NCBI RefSeq assembly: GCF_014174355.1
Contig: NZ_JABEQF010000004.1
Coordinates: forward strand, 124,001-188,000
DNA length: 64,000 nucleotides
Direction: 5' to 3'
Origin: Gluconacetobacter azotocaptans
Lineage (GTDB): Bacteria > Pseudomonadota > Alphaproteobacteria > Acetobacterales > Acetobacteraceae
Each line of letters starts with the position of its first letter. The stretch's first letter is position 1. The position numbers and the translations under genes were made by a program. The notes below the pieces were generated by a model. It worked only from the letters and a program-made list of their open reading frames with translations, made no database searches and was not told where the DNA came from. This document shows, in pieces, positions 57,126 through 64,000 of the stretch.

Positions 57126-58523
57126 ATGCTTGTTCCGGTCTCCCCCCCGTCCGAAATCCGCCTGCTGCTGCGCATCGCCGGGCCAGTCGCCCTGGCGCAG
57201 ATCGCCCAGATGGTCATGGGGGTGACCGACAGCGTTCTGCTGGGGGGGCTGGGCGCCGATGCGCTGGCGATCGGCGGCCTGTCCACCACCCTGTTCTTCA
57301 CCGTCCTCGCCGTGCTTCAGGCGATGCTGGGCGCGGGCGGCGTCCTGATCGCCCAGGCGGTCGGACGGGGCGACACCGACGATATCGCGCCCATCCATAC
57401 AATGCTGCTGGTGCTGGCGCTGCTGCTGTGCGTGCCCTGCCTGTTCATCCTGGTCCAGGCCGGGCCGTTGCTGCGCCTGATGCACGAACCCGACGCGGTC
57501 GTCGGGCCGGTCACGGCGTTCGTGCACATTCTGATGTGGGGGGTGCCTCCGGCGCTGCTGGGGACCGGTGTCGTCAATGTCGTGCTGCCGGCGGTCGACG
57601 CGCAGGGTATCCTGCTGCGGGTGATGCCGGTCGTCGCCCTGGCGAACGGCCTGCTGAACGCAGCCCTGATCCATGGCCTGTGGGGGCTGCCGCGACTGGG
57701 GCTGACGGGTTCGGCGCTGGCGACGGTCCTGACGATGTGGGGCGCGGCGTTCGTGCTGCTGGGCATGGTGCATGGGCGGCCGCATCTGCGCGGCATGCTG
57801 TGGCCATGGCGCCTCCGGCCCGGGACGATGCGGCTTCTGCTGCGTCTGGGCCTGCCGATGATGGCGTCGGCGGGGGCCGAGATGATGCTGTTCGAGGTCA
57901 CCAGCCTGCAGGCCGCCCTGTTCGGCACCCATGCCCTGGCGGCCCATCAGGTCGTACTGAGCGTGACGTCGATGACCTACATGGCGACCATGGCGCTGGG
58001 CCAGGCGGCCAATGTCCGCGTCGCCTTCTGGACCGGGGCGGGCCAGTCGGCGCGTGCGCGGCATGCGGCACGGGTGGCGGTGGGCACCAGCATGCTAGTG
58101 ATGGGCACGGTAAGTTGCCTGATCTACCTTTTTCGCGCCCCGATCGTGGGTTTCTACCTGGACCCGGCCGTGGCCGCCAACCACGAGAGCATCGGAATCG
58201 CGATGACCGGCCTGCTGGCGGCGGCGATCCTGCAGGTGGCCGACGGAACGCAGGCGGTGCTGGGCGGCGTGCTGCGGGGACGTGGGGACGCCGTGGTGCC
58301 GATGGTGCTGGCGGTCGCCGGCTATTGGGGGGTGGGTTTTCCCCTGGGGGCGTGGCTGGCGTTCCATCAGTCGATGGGCATCACCGGATTATGGAGCGGC
58401 ATCGCCGTTGCCCTGGTCGCGGTGTCGCTCATGCTGGGAGCACGGGCGGCATGGTCGCTGGGTGATCGCTGGGCCGGCGCCGGGCGGGCTGCGACGCCCG
58501 AGGCGTCAGCGTCCCGACCCTGA
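57126..58523 (+). CDS. MATE-family multidrug/cation antiporter (NorM-like)
   Basis: This encodes 465 residues from the ATG at 57126; a TTG at 57114 would add 4. Twelve helices are predicted in two halves. The start, RIAGPVALAQIAQMVMGVTDSVLLGGLGADALAIGG, and the middle LRLGLPMMASAGAEMMLFEV are characteristic of NorM-type exporters. It should expel organic cations or dyes using a Na+ or H+ gradient. It is convergent with prfC. Confidence 0.9.
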   Translation: MLVPVSPPSEIRLLLRIAGPVALAQIAQMVMGVTDSVLLGGLGADALAIGGLSTTLFFTVLAVLQAMLGAGGVLIAQAVGRGDTDDIAPIHTMLLVLALLLCVPCLFILVQAGPLLRLMHEPDAVVGPVTAFVHILMWGVPPALLGTGVVNVVLPAVDAQGILLRVMPVVALANGLLNAALIHGLWGLPRLGLTGSALATVLTMWGAAFVLLGMVHGRPHLRGMLWPWRLRPGTMRLLLRLGLPMMASAGAEMMLFEVTSLQAALFGTHALAAHQVVLSVTSMTYMATMALGQAANVRVAFWTGAGQSARARHAARVAVGTSMLVMGTVSCLIYLFRAPIVGFYLDPAVAANHESIGIAMTGLLAAAILQVADGTQAVLGGVLRGRGDAVVPMVLAVAGYWGVGFPLGAWLAFHQSMGITGLWSGIAVALVAVSLMLGARAAWSLGDRWAGAGRAATPEASASRP

Positions 58524-58529
58524 AATCGT

Positions 58530-60101
58530 CTAGCGCGTCTCGACGCCGATCTGTTTGATGTCGTGGAATGCCAGGTCGGGGTTCATCTCGGTCGTCCGGC
58601 GCATCATGAACGCTGAACTGGCCAGCAGGACCGGGTCGCCGTCGATGTCGTCGGCCATGGCCGAGCGATTGGCGGCGGCGAACAGCTCGAGCTTCGTCCG
58701 ATCCCCGGTGACCCAGCGGGCCAGGGAATAGGGCGTCGATTCGAAACCGATCGCGACGCCGTATTCGCCGCCCAGCCGCGCCTGAAGCACGTCCAGCTGC
58801 AGGGTGCCGACGACGCCCACGATCGGCGGCGCGCCGTCCTGCGGGCGAAACAGCTGCACCACGCCTTCCTCGGCCAGTTCGGTCAGGGCCTGCCGCAGCT
58901 TCTTGGCCTTCATCGCGTCGTCCAGGCGGACGCGACGCAGGATTTCCGGCGCGAAATACGGCACCCCGGTAAAGCGCAGGTCCTCGCCCTCGGTCAGGGT
59001 GTCGCCGATGCGCAGCGTGCCGTGGTTGGGAATGCCGACCACGTCGCCGGCAAAGGCTTCCTCGGCCAGCTGCCGGTCGCGGGCGAAGAAGAACTGCGGG
59101 GTATGCAGGGCGAACTGCTTGCCGATGCGCACATGCTTCAGCCGCATCCCGCGTTCCAGCCGGCCCGAGCAGATGCGCGCGAAGGCCATGCGGTCGCGGT
59201 GGTTGGGGTCCATGTTGGCCTGGATCTTGAAGACCAGCGCCGTCAGGCCGGTTTCATCGGCGCGCACGACGCGGCTTTCGGTCGCCTGGTCGCGGGGCGG
59301 CGGCCCGAAGGCCACCAGCGCGTCCAGCAGGTCGGTCACGCCGATTTCCTTCATCGCACTGCCGAAGAAGACGGGGGTCAGGTGCCCGGCATTGAAGCTG
59401 TCGCGGTCGAATTCCGGCAGGGCGGCCTCGGCCAGTTCCAGGTCCTCGCCCAGTTGCACCATGCGCGGGTCGGATTGCTCCAGCGGCGCGGGAACATGCA
59501 GGCTGCGCGACCGCAGGTCGTAGGTGCCGACGAAATTGGCCGCCCGGCCGACCGGCCATGTCGCCGGCGCGGTGTCCAGCGCCAGCGCGGACGAGATCTC
59601 GTCCAGCAGGGTGAAGGGGTCCTGCGCCTCGCGGTCCATCTTGTTGATAAAGGTGACGATGGGAATGTCGCGCAGGCGGCAGATCTCGAACAGCTTGCGC
59701 GTCCGGTCCTCGATCCCCTTGGCGGCGTCGATGACCATGACCGCCGAATCGACCGCCGTCAGGGTGCGGTAGGTATCTTCCGAGAAATCCTCGTGGCCCG
59801 GCGTATCCAGCAGGTTGAAGATGCAGCCGCCATATTCGAACGTCATCACCGACGTCACGACCGAAATGCCGCGGTCGCGCTCGATGCCCATCCAGTCCGA
59901 CCGGGTGCGGCGGCGTTCGCCCTTGGCGCGGACATTGCCCGCCAGCTGGATGGCGCCGCCCGCGCGCAGGATGCGTTCGGTCAGCGTCGTCTTGCCCGCG
60001 TCGGGATGCGAGATGATGGCGAACGTCCGCCGCCGGGCGATCTCCCGGGAGATGGTGGCGGCGAGGGCGGTGGCGGGCTCGGCGTTCACGGGCAGGTCCA
60101 T
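58530..60101 (-). CDS. prfC: Peptide chain release factor 3
   Basis: This encodes 523 residues. GTPase motifs are FAIISHPDAGKTTLTERIL (G1), DWMGIERDRGISVVTSV (G2), LLDTPGHEDFSEDTYR (G3) and FINKMDRE (G4). The domain arrangement and length match RF3, which recycles RF1/RF2 after termination. The ATG at 60101 lies near a 3' end shared with the intergenic terminator of rpsD. It is convergent with the MATE gene. Confidence 0.97.
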   Translation of the reverse strand: MDLPVNAEPATALAATISREIARRRTFAIISHPDAGKTTLTERILRAGGAIQLAGNVRAKGERRRTRSDWMGIERDRGISVVTSVMTFEYGGCIFNLLDTPGHEDFSEDTYRTLTAVDSAVMVIDAAKGIEDRTRKLFEICRLRDIPIVTFINKMDREAQDPFTLLDEISSALALDTAPATWPVGRAANFVGTYDLRSRSLHVPAPLEQSDPRMVQLGEDLELAEAALPEFDRDSFNAGHLTPVFFGSAMKEIGVTDLLDALVAFGPPPRDQATESRVVRADETGLTALVFKIQANMDPNHRDRMAFARICSGRLERGMRLKHVRIGKQFALHTPQFFFARDRQLAEEAFAGDVVGIPNHGTLRIGDTLTEGEDLRFTGVPYFAPEILRRVRLDDAMKAKKLRQALTELAEEGVVQLFRPQDGAPPIVGVVGTLQLDVLQARLGGEYGVAIGFESTPYSLARWVTGDRTKLELFAAANRSAMADDIDGDPVLLASSAFMMRRTTEMNPDLAFHDIKQIGVETR

Positions 60102-60126
60102 TTATACAGCGGTGACGGCGGGGTCC

Positions 60127-60171
60127 AAAAACACGGACGCCGGGCGCGGAGGGTGTCCCCCACGCCCGGCG
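60127..60171 (-). terminator. Rho-independent terminator after rpsD
   Basis: On the minus strand a 9-bp GC stem (60138-60146 with 60163-60171) with a 16-base loop is followed by a run of five T (60127-60131). It starts 28 bases after the rpsD stop codon and precedes prfC. Confidence 0.75.
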
Positions 60172-60198
60172 CCACGTTTGTCCGTTTCCGGACCGGGA

Positions 60199-60816
60199 TC
60201 AGCGCGAGTAGAACTCGATGACCAGGTTCGGTTCCATCTGGACCGGATAGGGGACATCCGACAGCTTCGGCGCGCGCAGGAAGCGGCCCTTCATCTGGCG
60301 GTGGTCGACTTCCATGTATTCCGGAACGTCGCGCTCGCCGCTCTGCGAGGCGTCGAGGATGATGGCGAGCTGCTTGGACTTCTCGCGGACCTCGATCACG
60401 TCGTCGTCACGGACGATGTAGGACGGGATGTTCACCTTGCGGCCGTTGACCGTGATGTGGCCATGGCTGACGAACTGGCGGGCGGCGAACGGCGTCATCG
60501 CGAACTTCAGGCGATAGACGACCGCATCCAGCCGGCGCTCCAGCAGGTCGATCAGGTTCTCGGAGGTGTCGCCCTTGCGGCGGACGGCCTCGTCGTAATA
60601 CTTGCGGAACTGCTTCTCGCTGATGTTGCCGTAGTAGCCCTTCAGCTTCTGCTTGGCCATCAGCTGCACCGAGAAGTCGGACGGCTTCTGCTTGCGGCGC
60701 TGGCCATGCTGGCCGGGGCCGTATTCGCGCTTGTTGACCGGGGACTTCGCACGGCCCCACAGGTTCACGCCAAGGCGGCGATTGATTTTGTACTTGCTCT
60801 CGAGGCGCTTGCTCAT
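60199..60816 (-). CDS. rpsD: 30S ribosomal protein S4
   Basis: This encodes 205 residues. It opens with [20 protein letters not shown] and has the S4 RNA-binding domain [43 protein letters not shown]4 nucleates 30S assembly on 16S rRNA. It ends in VIEFYSR, the normal C-terminus. A structured leader and an intrinsic terminator bracket it, so it is probably its own transcription unit, as is usual when it is not in the alpha operon. Confidence 0.98.
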   Translation of the reverse strand: MSKRLESKYKINRRLGVNLWGRAKSPVNKREYGPGQHGQRRKQKPSDFSVQLMAKQKLKGYYGNISEKQFRKYYDEAVRRKGDTSENLIDLLERRLDAVVYRLKFAMTPFAARQFVSHGHITVNGRKVNIPSYIVRDDDVIEVREKSKQLAIILDASQSGERDVPEYMEVDHRQMKGRFLRAPKLSDVPYPVQMEPNLVIEFYSR

Positions 60817-61170
60817 CGCGCGCTGTCTTCCATATTCGACATGACATGTCGACGGCCCGGGGGCCGCGTCATCGTCACATATTGCACCGGTAGGCCCTGT
60901 TCCGCATGAACAGGGCGGGCGCGACCCGTATTACCGGCACCGGGGAGCAACACCCGTTCTGGCACCGGCCGGATCGTCCACGTTCCCGGCAATGCGGGGG
61001 CGTATAGGCGCAAGGAGCCTGGCCTGTCAATCACGGGCGCGCGCCGGCCGCCCAGTCTGGCCGCCCGGTCCGGCTGGCAGACATGGCCGATGCGTCGCGA
61101 AAGCCGATGTCGCGCGGTGCGATCGTCCCCTATAGTCCCCGCAGTTCATCAAGGAAAACAAGGAGAACCC
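60817..61170. promoter_or_regulatory. Divergent region: rpsD leader and promoter region of the HdeD-like gene
   Basis: This 354-base stretch separates rpsD and the HdeD-like gene. It holds the hairpin leader described separately (60885-60939) and an inverted repeat CGGCCC/GGGCCG at 60853-60866. On the plus strand a TATAGT at 61131-61136 could be a -10 element for the HdeD-like gene, with no clear -35. No coding sequence is visible. Confidence 0.5.
60885..60939 (-). promoter_or_regulatory. Structured 5' leader of rpsD (possible S4 autoregulatory site)
   Basis: On the minus strand an outer stem pairs 60932-60939 with 60885-60892 (TGCCGGTA/TACCGGTG, two G-T pairs). It encloses a perfect 9-bp hairpin pairing 60908-60916 with 60894-60902 (GCCCTGTTC/GAACAGGGC, loop ATGCG). 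The element lies about 70 bases upstream of the rpsD start. S4 represses its own mRNA through leader structures in several bacteria; a role here is inferred. Confidence 0.5.
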
Positions 61171-61725
61171 ATGGCTACTCCGTTCACGCAGCGTTGGGGA
61201 CTATTCGTCCTGCTGGGACTGGTTTCCATCGCGCTGGGCATCGTCGCGTGGGTCGATGCGATTTCCGTCACCCTGGCCAGCACGGTCATCATCGGCATCC
61301 TGCTGGTCATTGCCGGCGCGGCGCAATTGTTCCACGCCTTCGCCGTGCGGGACTGGGGCGGATTTGCCCTGTCGTTCCTGGGCGGCCTGCTCTACGTCGC
61401 CGGCGGCGTCCTGCTGATGAAGGAGCCGGTCAGCGGATCCATCGTGCTGACGGTGTTCGTGTCGATCTGCCTGATCGTGTCGGGGACCACGCGCATGATC
61501 ATCGCGGCCCGCCACAGCGAACTGAACGGATGGTGGATCATCCTGGGGGGCGGCCTGATCAGCCTGCTGGTGGGCGTGTGCCTGTATATGACCTTGCCGT
61601 GGTCGGGGCTGTGGCTGATCGGTACCTTCATCGCGGTGGAACTGATCGCGGCGGGCATTGGCTGGATCCAGTTCGGCCTGGCCCTGCGGCAGGCGAACGC
61701 CCTTTCGGGGCCGCCGACGATCTGA
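61171..61725 (+). CDS. HdeD-like membrane protein (DUF308)
   Basis: This encodes 184 residues with six predicted helices, such as WGLFVLLGLVSIALGIVAWV and LVIAGAAQLFHAFAVRDWGGFAL. The HdeD family includes an E. coli acid-stress inner-membrane protein; the exact biochemical function is unknown. AAGGAGAA lies well placed before the ATG at 61171. An acid-tolerance link would suit an acetic acid bacterium but is only suggestive. Confidence 0.85.
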   Translation: MATPFTQRWGLFVLLGLVSIALGIVAWVDAISVTLASTVIIGILLVIAGAAQLFHAFAVRDWGGFALSFLGGLLYVAGGVLLMKEPVSGSIVLTVFVSICLIVSGTTRMIIAARHSELNGWWIILGGGLISLLVGVCLYMTLPWSGLWLIGTFIAVELIAAGIGWIQFGLALRQANALSGPPTI

Positions 61726-61745
61726 AGGCGGCAATCAGCCTGCCG

Positions 61746-62465
61746 TCATGACGGCAGCCCCAGCCGGCGCCGCAGTTCGGGGGCCGCCAGGTCGGCCTCG
61801 AATCCCGGGGCGCCCGGCTGAAACAGGCGTGCCGCCGACAGCGGACCGGCCGCGACGGGATCGAACCCCGCGTCGCGGATCAGGCCCGCGACCGTGCGCG
61901 CCGCGGCCGGATCGTCGCCGGCGAAGGGAATTCCCAGCAAAGGCGGCGTCCGGTGCGCCTCGGCGTCGAGCGTGCTCATATCCTCGGAATTGAAGGCCCG
62001 CACGACGTGCGCGCCGGGAAAGAACGACTGGGTGGTGACGCCCGCGCCCTGTTCGCGCGCCTGGCGCGCCACGTCCCCGTCGCGCCAGGGATAGGGGTTG
62101 CAGGCGTCGATGACGGTTTTACCCGCCAGCACCCCATGCAGCGCGGCGCCGATTGCCGGCAGCGCGCCATAGGGAACCGCCAGCAGGACGACATCGCCGA
62201 ACCGGGCCGCCTGTTCCGGGGTGCCGGCCTGGGCCAGCGGCCCCAGCCCGGCCGCGACCGACCGGGCTTCGGCGACCTCGCGGGCCGAGAACATCACCGG
62301 ATGTCCTGCCCGGACCCACAGGCCCCCCAGGGTGCTGCCGACATGTCCGGCGCCGATCGTGCCGATGCGCAGGGGGGGATCGGCGCGCGATGCGGCGGGG
62401 ACGAACAGGGCGGACAACGCGGCCAGCAGGGTGCGGCGTCGCAGGGGCAGGCTATGCTTGGTCAT
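61746..62465 (-). CDS. Exported NADP-binding (F420-oxidoreductase-like) Rossmann protein
   Basis: This encodes 239 residues. A signal-like N-terminus has LRRRTLLAALSALFVPAASRA, with consecutive Arg before a hydrophobic run suggesting Tat export. The mature part has the nucleotide-binding IGTIGAGHVGSTLGGLWVRAGH and the family-typical VIDACNPYP and VVRAFNSEDM. Relatives are F420- or NADP-dependent reductases. An exported location is unusual for this fold. It is 8 bases downstream of a Tat-type cupin gene in the same operon. Confidence 0.78.
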   Translation of the reverse strand: MTKHSLPLRRRTLLAALSALFVPAASRADPPLRIGTIGAGHVGSTLGGLWVRAGHPVMFSAREVAEARSVAAGLGPLAQAGTPEQAARFGDVVLLAVPYGALPAIGAALHGVLAGKTVIDACNPYPWRDGDVARQAREQGAGVTTQSFFPGAHVVRAFNSEDMSTLDAEAHRTPPLLGIPFAGDDPAAARTVAGLIRDAGFDPVAAGPLSAARLFQPGAPGFEADLAAPELRRRLGLPS

Positions 62466-62473
62466 CTCGTCCG

Positions 62474-63073
62474 TCAGGTCTGGTGCCACAGGGCGGGGAG
62501 GGAGCCCGCGGCCCCGGTGACCGGGTCGCTGGCGGGGAAGGGGACATGGTTCATCCGGCCCAGGGCGGCGGGCGGCAAAGGGCCGCGTTGCAGGTCGAAA
62601 TCCTGGCCGGGCGGATAGGCCCCGACCACCAGGAACGTGTCGTCCGAGCCCAGATTGCGATGCCCCGTGCCGGCGGGCAGGACGACGACATCGCCTGCGC
62701 TGACATCGACGATACGGCCCCCCGGGCCGCCCAGCATCAGGCGGGCCGACCCCGAGGCGACGCCCAGCACCTCATGCGCCGTGGAATGATAATGATGGAA
62801 GCTGTAGACGCCCCACCGCCATCGGGGCGGCCAGCCGTTCGTGGTGAACAGCTCCTCGAACCCCGCCGCCGGATCGTCGGGGCGCAGGGCGACCGCATTG
62901 CGATAGTACAGCACCGGCAGATGGTCGTTGTTCGGCACCCAGTCGTTGCGGGGCAGCATGAACGAGTCGATGTCGTGGCCGCCGGTTCGGCCGGCGGCCT
63001 GGGCCTGACGGCCTGTCAGGGACAGGCCCAGGCCGGCCAGGAGGCTCTGAAAGGCGCGTCGGGATACGGTCAC
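62474..63073 (-). CDS. Tat-exported cupin protein
   Basis: This encodes 199 residues. The signal SRRAFQSLLAGLGLSL is a classic twin-arginine motif, ending near ARAAG-like text (here QAQAAG). A cupin core follows: FHHYHSTAHEVLGVASGSARLMLGG with metal-ligand His and Glu, then LPAGTGHRNLG. It could bind a metal or be an enzyme such as a dioxygenase or isomerase; the substrate is unknown. It is translationally near the NADP-binding protein gene and ends in the same transcription unit. Confidence 0.85.
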   Translation of the reverse strand: MTVSRRAFQSLLAGLGLSLTGRQAQAAGRTGGHDIDSFMLPRNDWVPNNDHLPVLYYRNAVALRPDDPAAGFEELFTTNGWPPRWRWGVYSFHHYHSTAHEVLGVASGSARLMLGGPGGRIVDVSAGDVVVLPAGTGHRNLGSDDTFLVVGAYPPGQDFDLQRGPLPPAALGRMNHVPFPASDPVTGAAGSLPALWHQT

Positions 63074-63292
63074 GTCCGTTCTCCTGCAACGGCGAGGAAG
63101 AGAGTGTGCAGTATGTCCGTGCCGTTTCGATACCGGCCAGTGAAAACCAGTTTAGGATCGCATCCCGTGCGTGAGGGGGGCTGCCCGGACACGATCCCGT
63201 CACTGTGGCGAAAAAATATATATTCCGGCCTTTTCGTATCGACCGCGCGACGGGTATGCAGGGAAATCGAGGGTTTTCCGGGGGGATAGTGC

Positions 63293-63430
63293 ATGCCCGA
63301 AATCGTGACTCCGCCGCAGCAGGCCCCGGTGAGGGACATATTTCAGCTGATGGGGGCGATCCTGTTCGTGATCGTCATGCTTGGGGTCGGCTGGCATGCC
63401 GCCCGTTTTTCGGGTGTCTGGCCGACCTGA
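63293..63430 (+). CDS. 45-residue single-pass membrane protein
   Basis: This is a short gene with ATG at 63293 and TGA at 63428-63430. GGGGGA lies about 6 bases upstream. The product has a polar start (PEIVTPPQQAPVRD), one helix (about residues 16-34, IFQLMGAILFVIVMLGVGW) and a short tail. I do not recognise a family. It is convergent with the Nudix gene, with no gap between stop codons. It is likely a real small gene because of its ribosome-binding site and helix, but expression is unproven. Confidence 0.55.
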   Translation: MPEIVTPPQQAPVRDIFQLMGAILFVIVMLGVGWHAARFSGVWPT

Positions 63431-64000
63431 TCACATCAGGAACAGGCGTGTACTGGGCAGTACATCCGCGCGGGCCGTCCATTCGGCTTCCTGGTGGTGC
63501 GGCACGACGGCAAGCGTGTCGTACTCGCCATTGCCGGCCTGCTTCCAGTGGCGACGGATGTCCGTGAACGGCAGATCCGTAATCAGGCGGATGCCGATAT
63601 CGACGACGTGGGTGCGGGGATGGCGTACCGCCCGAAAGGGGCGGTGAACCGTCAGCAGGGCCGGCGGCAGGCCCAGTTCCTCCTCGGCTTCCGCCAGGAC
63701 CTCACGCGCGAGGTCGACATCGTCCTCGCCTTGGCGGGATTCGACGCTGCCGGCGGGCGGAGTATGCCAGTATCCCGCCAGATAGGTGCTGGCGGCTTCG
63801 CGCCGGCCCATCACTATACCGTCCGGGGTATGCAGGACGCCATTCACCGCCAGTGGCTGCAGGCGCAGCACCCCGAACAGCTCGGGGTGGGTCATCTGGG
63901 CGAAGACACGGCGATATTCGCTCCAATACCCGATAATTCGATCGGCCTGTATCCGGTCGGCGCTGAAGACGCGTCCGTTGAACAGGCGGGGCGGTTGCGC
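63431..64000 (-). CDS. Nudix hydrolase (5' end cut by window edge)
   Basis: At least 189 codons are visible, open to the right edge, and an internal ATG at 63895 is not the true start because the frame continues upstream (RLFNGRVFSADRIQADRI). The Nudix core has GYWHTPPAGSVES, then DLAREVLAEAEEELGL, a Nudix-like Glu cluster, and VVDIGIRLI. The box is not canonical, so the call is by overall pattern. Family members hydrolyse nucleoside-diphosphate-linked compounds. The substrate is unknown. Confidence 0.7.
   Translation of the reverse strand, partial: AQPPRLFNGRVFSADRIQADRIIGYWSEYRRVFAQMTHPELFGVLRLQPLAVNGVLHTPDGIVMGRREAASTYLAGYWHTPPAGSVESRQGEDDVDLAREVLAEAEEELGLPPALLTVHRPFRAVRHPRTHVVDIGIRLITDLPFTDIRRHWKQAGNGEYDTLAVVPHHQEAEWTARADVLPSTRLFLM

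Noticed and set aside
1-64000. CRISPR arrays, insertion sequences, rRNA or phage genes
   Set aside because: No repeat-spacer array, transposase, terminal inverted repeat or phage structural gene was seen.

Overview
The window is GC-rich chromosomal DNA from an alphaproteobacterium, most likely an acetic acid bacterium (Acetobacteraceae, Gluconacetobacter/Komagataeibacter-like). The grounds are gene order (argS, SPOR protein, scpA, scpB, tatB, tatC, serS; a HesB-type protein divergent from dgt; rluD beside a DUF6476-type protein), an EipB/DUF1849 protein and a SUV3-type helicase. No taxonomic search was possible. Coding density is high, many genes overlap by 4 bases (ATGA or GTGA), and GTG or TTG starts occur. 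I see no insertion sequence, prophage, CRISPR array or rRNA.

Layout. 1-1350: edge-truncated rluD, a small membrane protein and tRNA-Glu. 1353-6192: tandem hairpins, then a surface-polysaccharide patch (GT14, GT4 and AT-rich GT8 glycosyltransferases plus a MOP flippase) that looks acquired. 6300-11704: a complete EmrAB/NodT-like tripartite exporter with a divergent LysR regulator. 11717-17172: an amidino-compound catabolic cluster (ureohydrolase, LysR, creatinase, MHS symporter, gamma-butyrobetaine-hydroxylase-like dioxygenase) in which the LysR and creatinase genes are visibly broken. 17266-24158: a site-2 protease with CBS domains, a stand-alone LigD polymerase domain, a DosC-like globin-coupled diguanylate cyclase, a purine permease with an exported chorismate-lyase-like partner, a DUF985 cupin and a Nudix hydrolase.

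24256-34622: htpG, mtnA, aspS, an EipB-like envelope protein, an amino-acid permease, xthA, an A-type Fe-S carrier and dgt. 34686-41746: the argS-SPOR-scpAB-tatBC-serS housekeeping operon (no tatA or nagZ). 41751-52207: a SUV3-like helicase, fpr, gor, class II DAHP synthase, a nicotinate phosphoribosyltransferase, a second-type gltX and an ArsC-like protein. 52272-54820: a translationally coupled pair, a GT1 glycosyltransferase and a stand-alone condensation/acyltransferase domain. This is the best candidate here for an undescribed biosynthetic unit. 54827-64000: trmJ-cysS, a MATE exporter, prfC, rpsD with a structured leader, an HdeD-like protein, two Tat-type exported proteins, a 45-residue membrane protein and an edge-truncated Nudix protein.

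Most of the window is core metabolism and translation. The accessory parts are the glycosyltransferase patch beside tRNA-Glu, the decaying creatinase cluster and the GT1/condensation pair. Function calls rest on motifs read by eye; no homology search was run.
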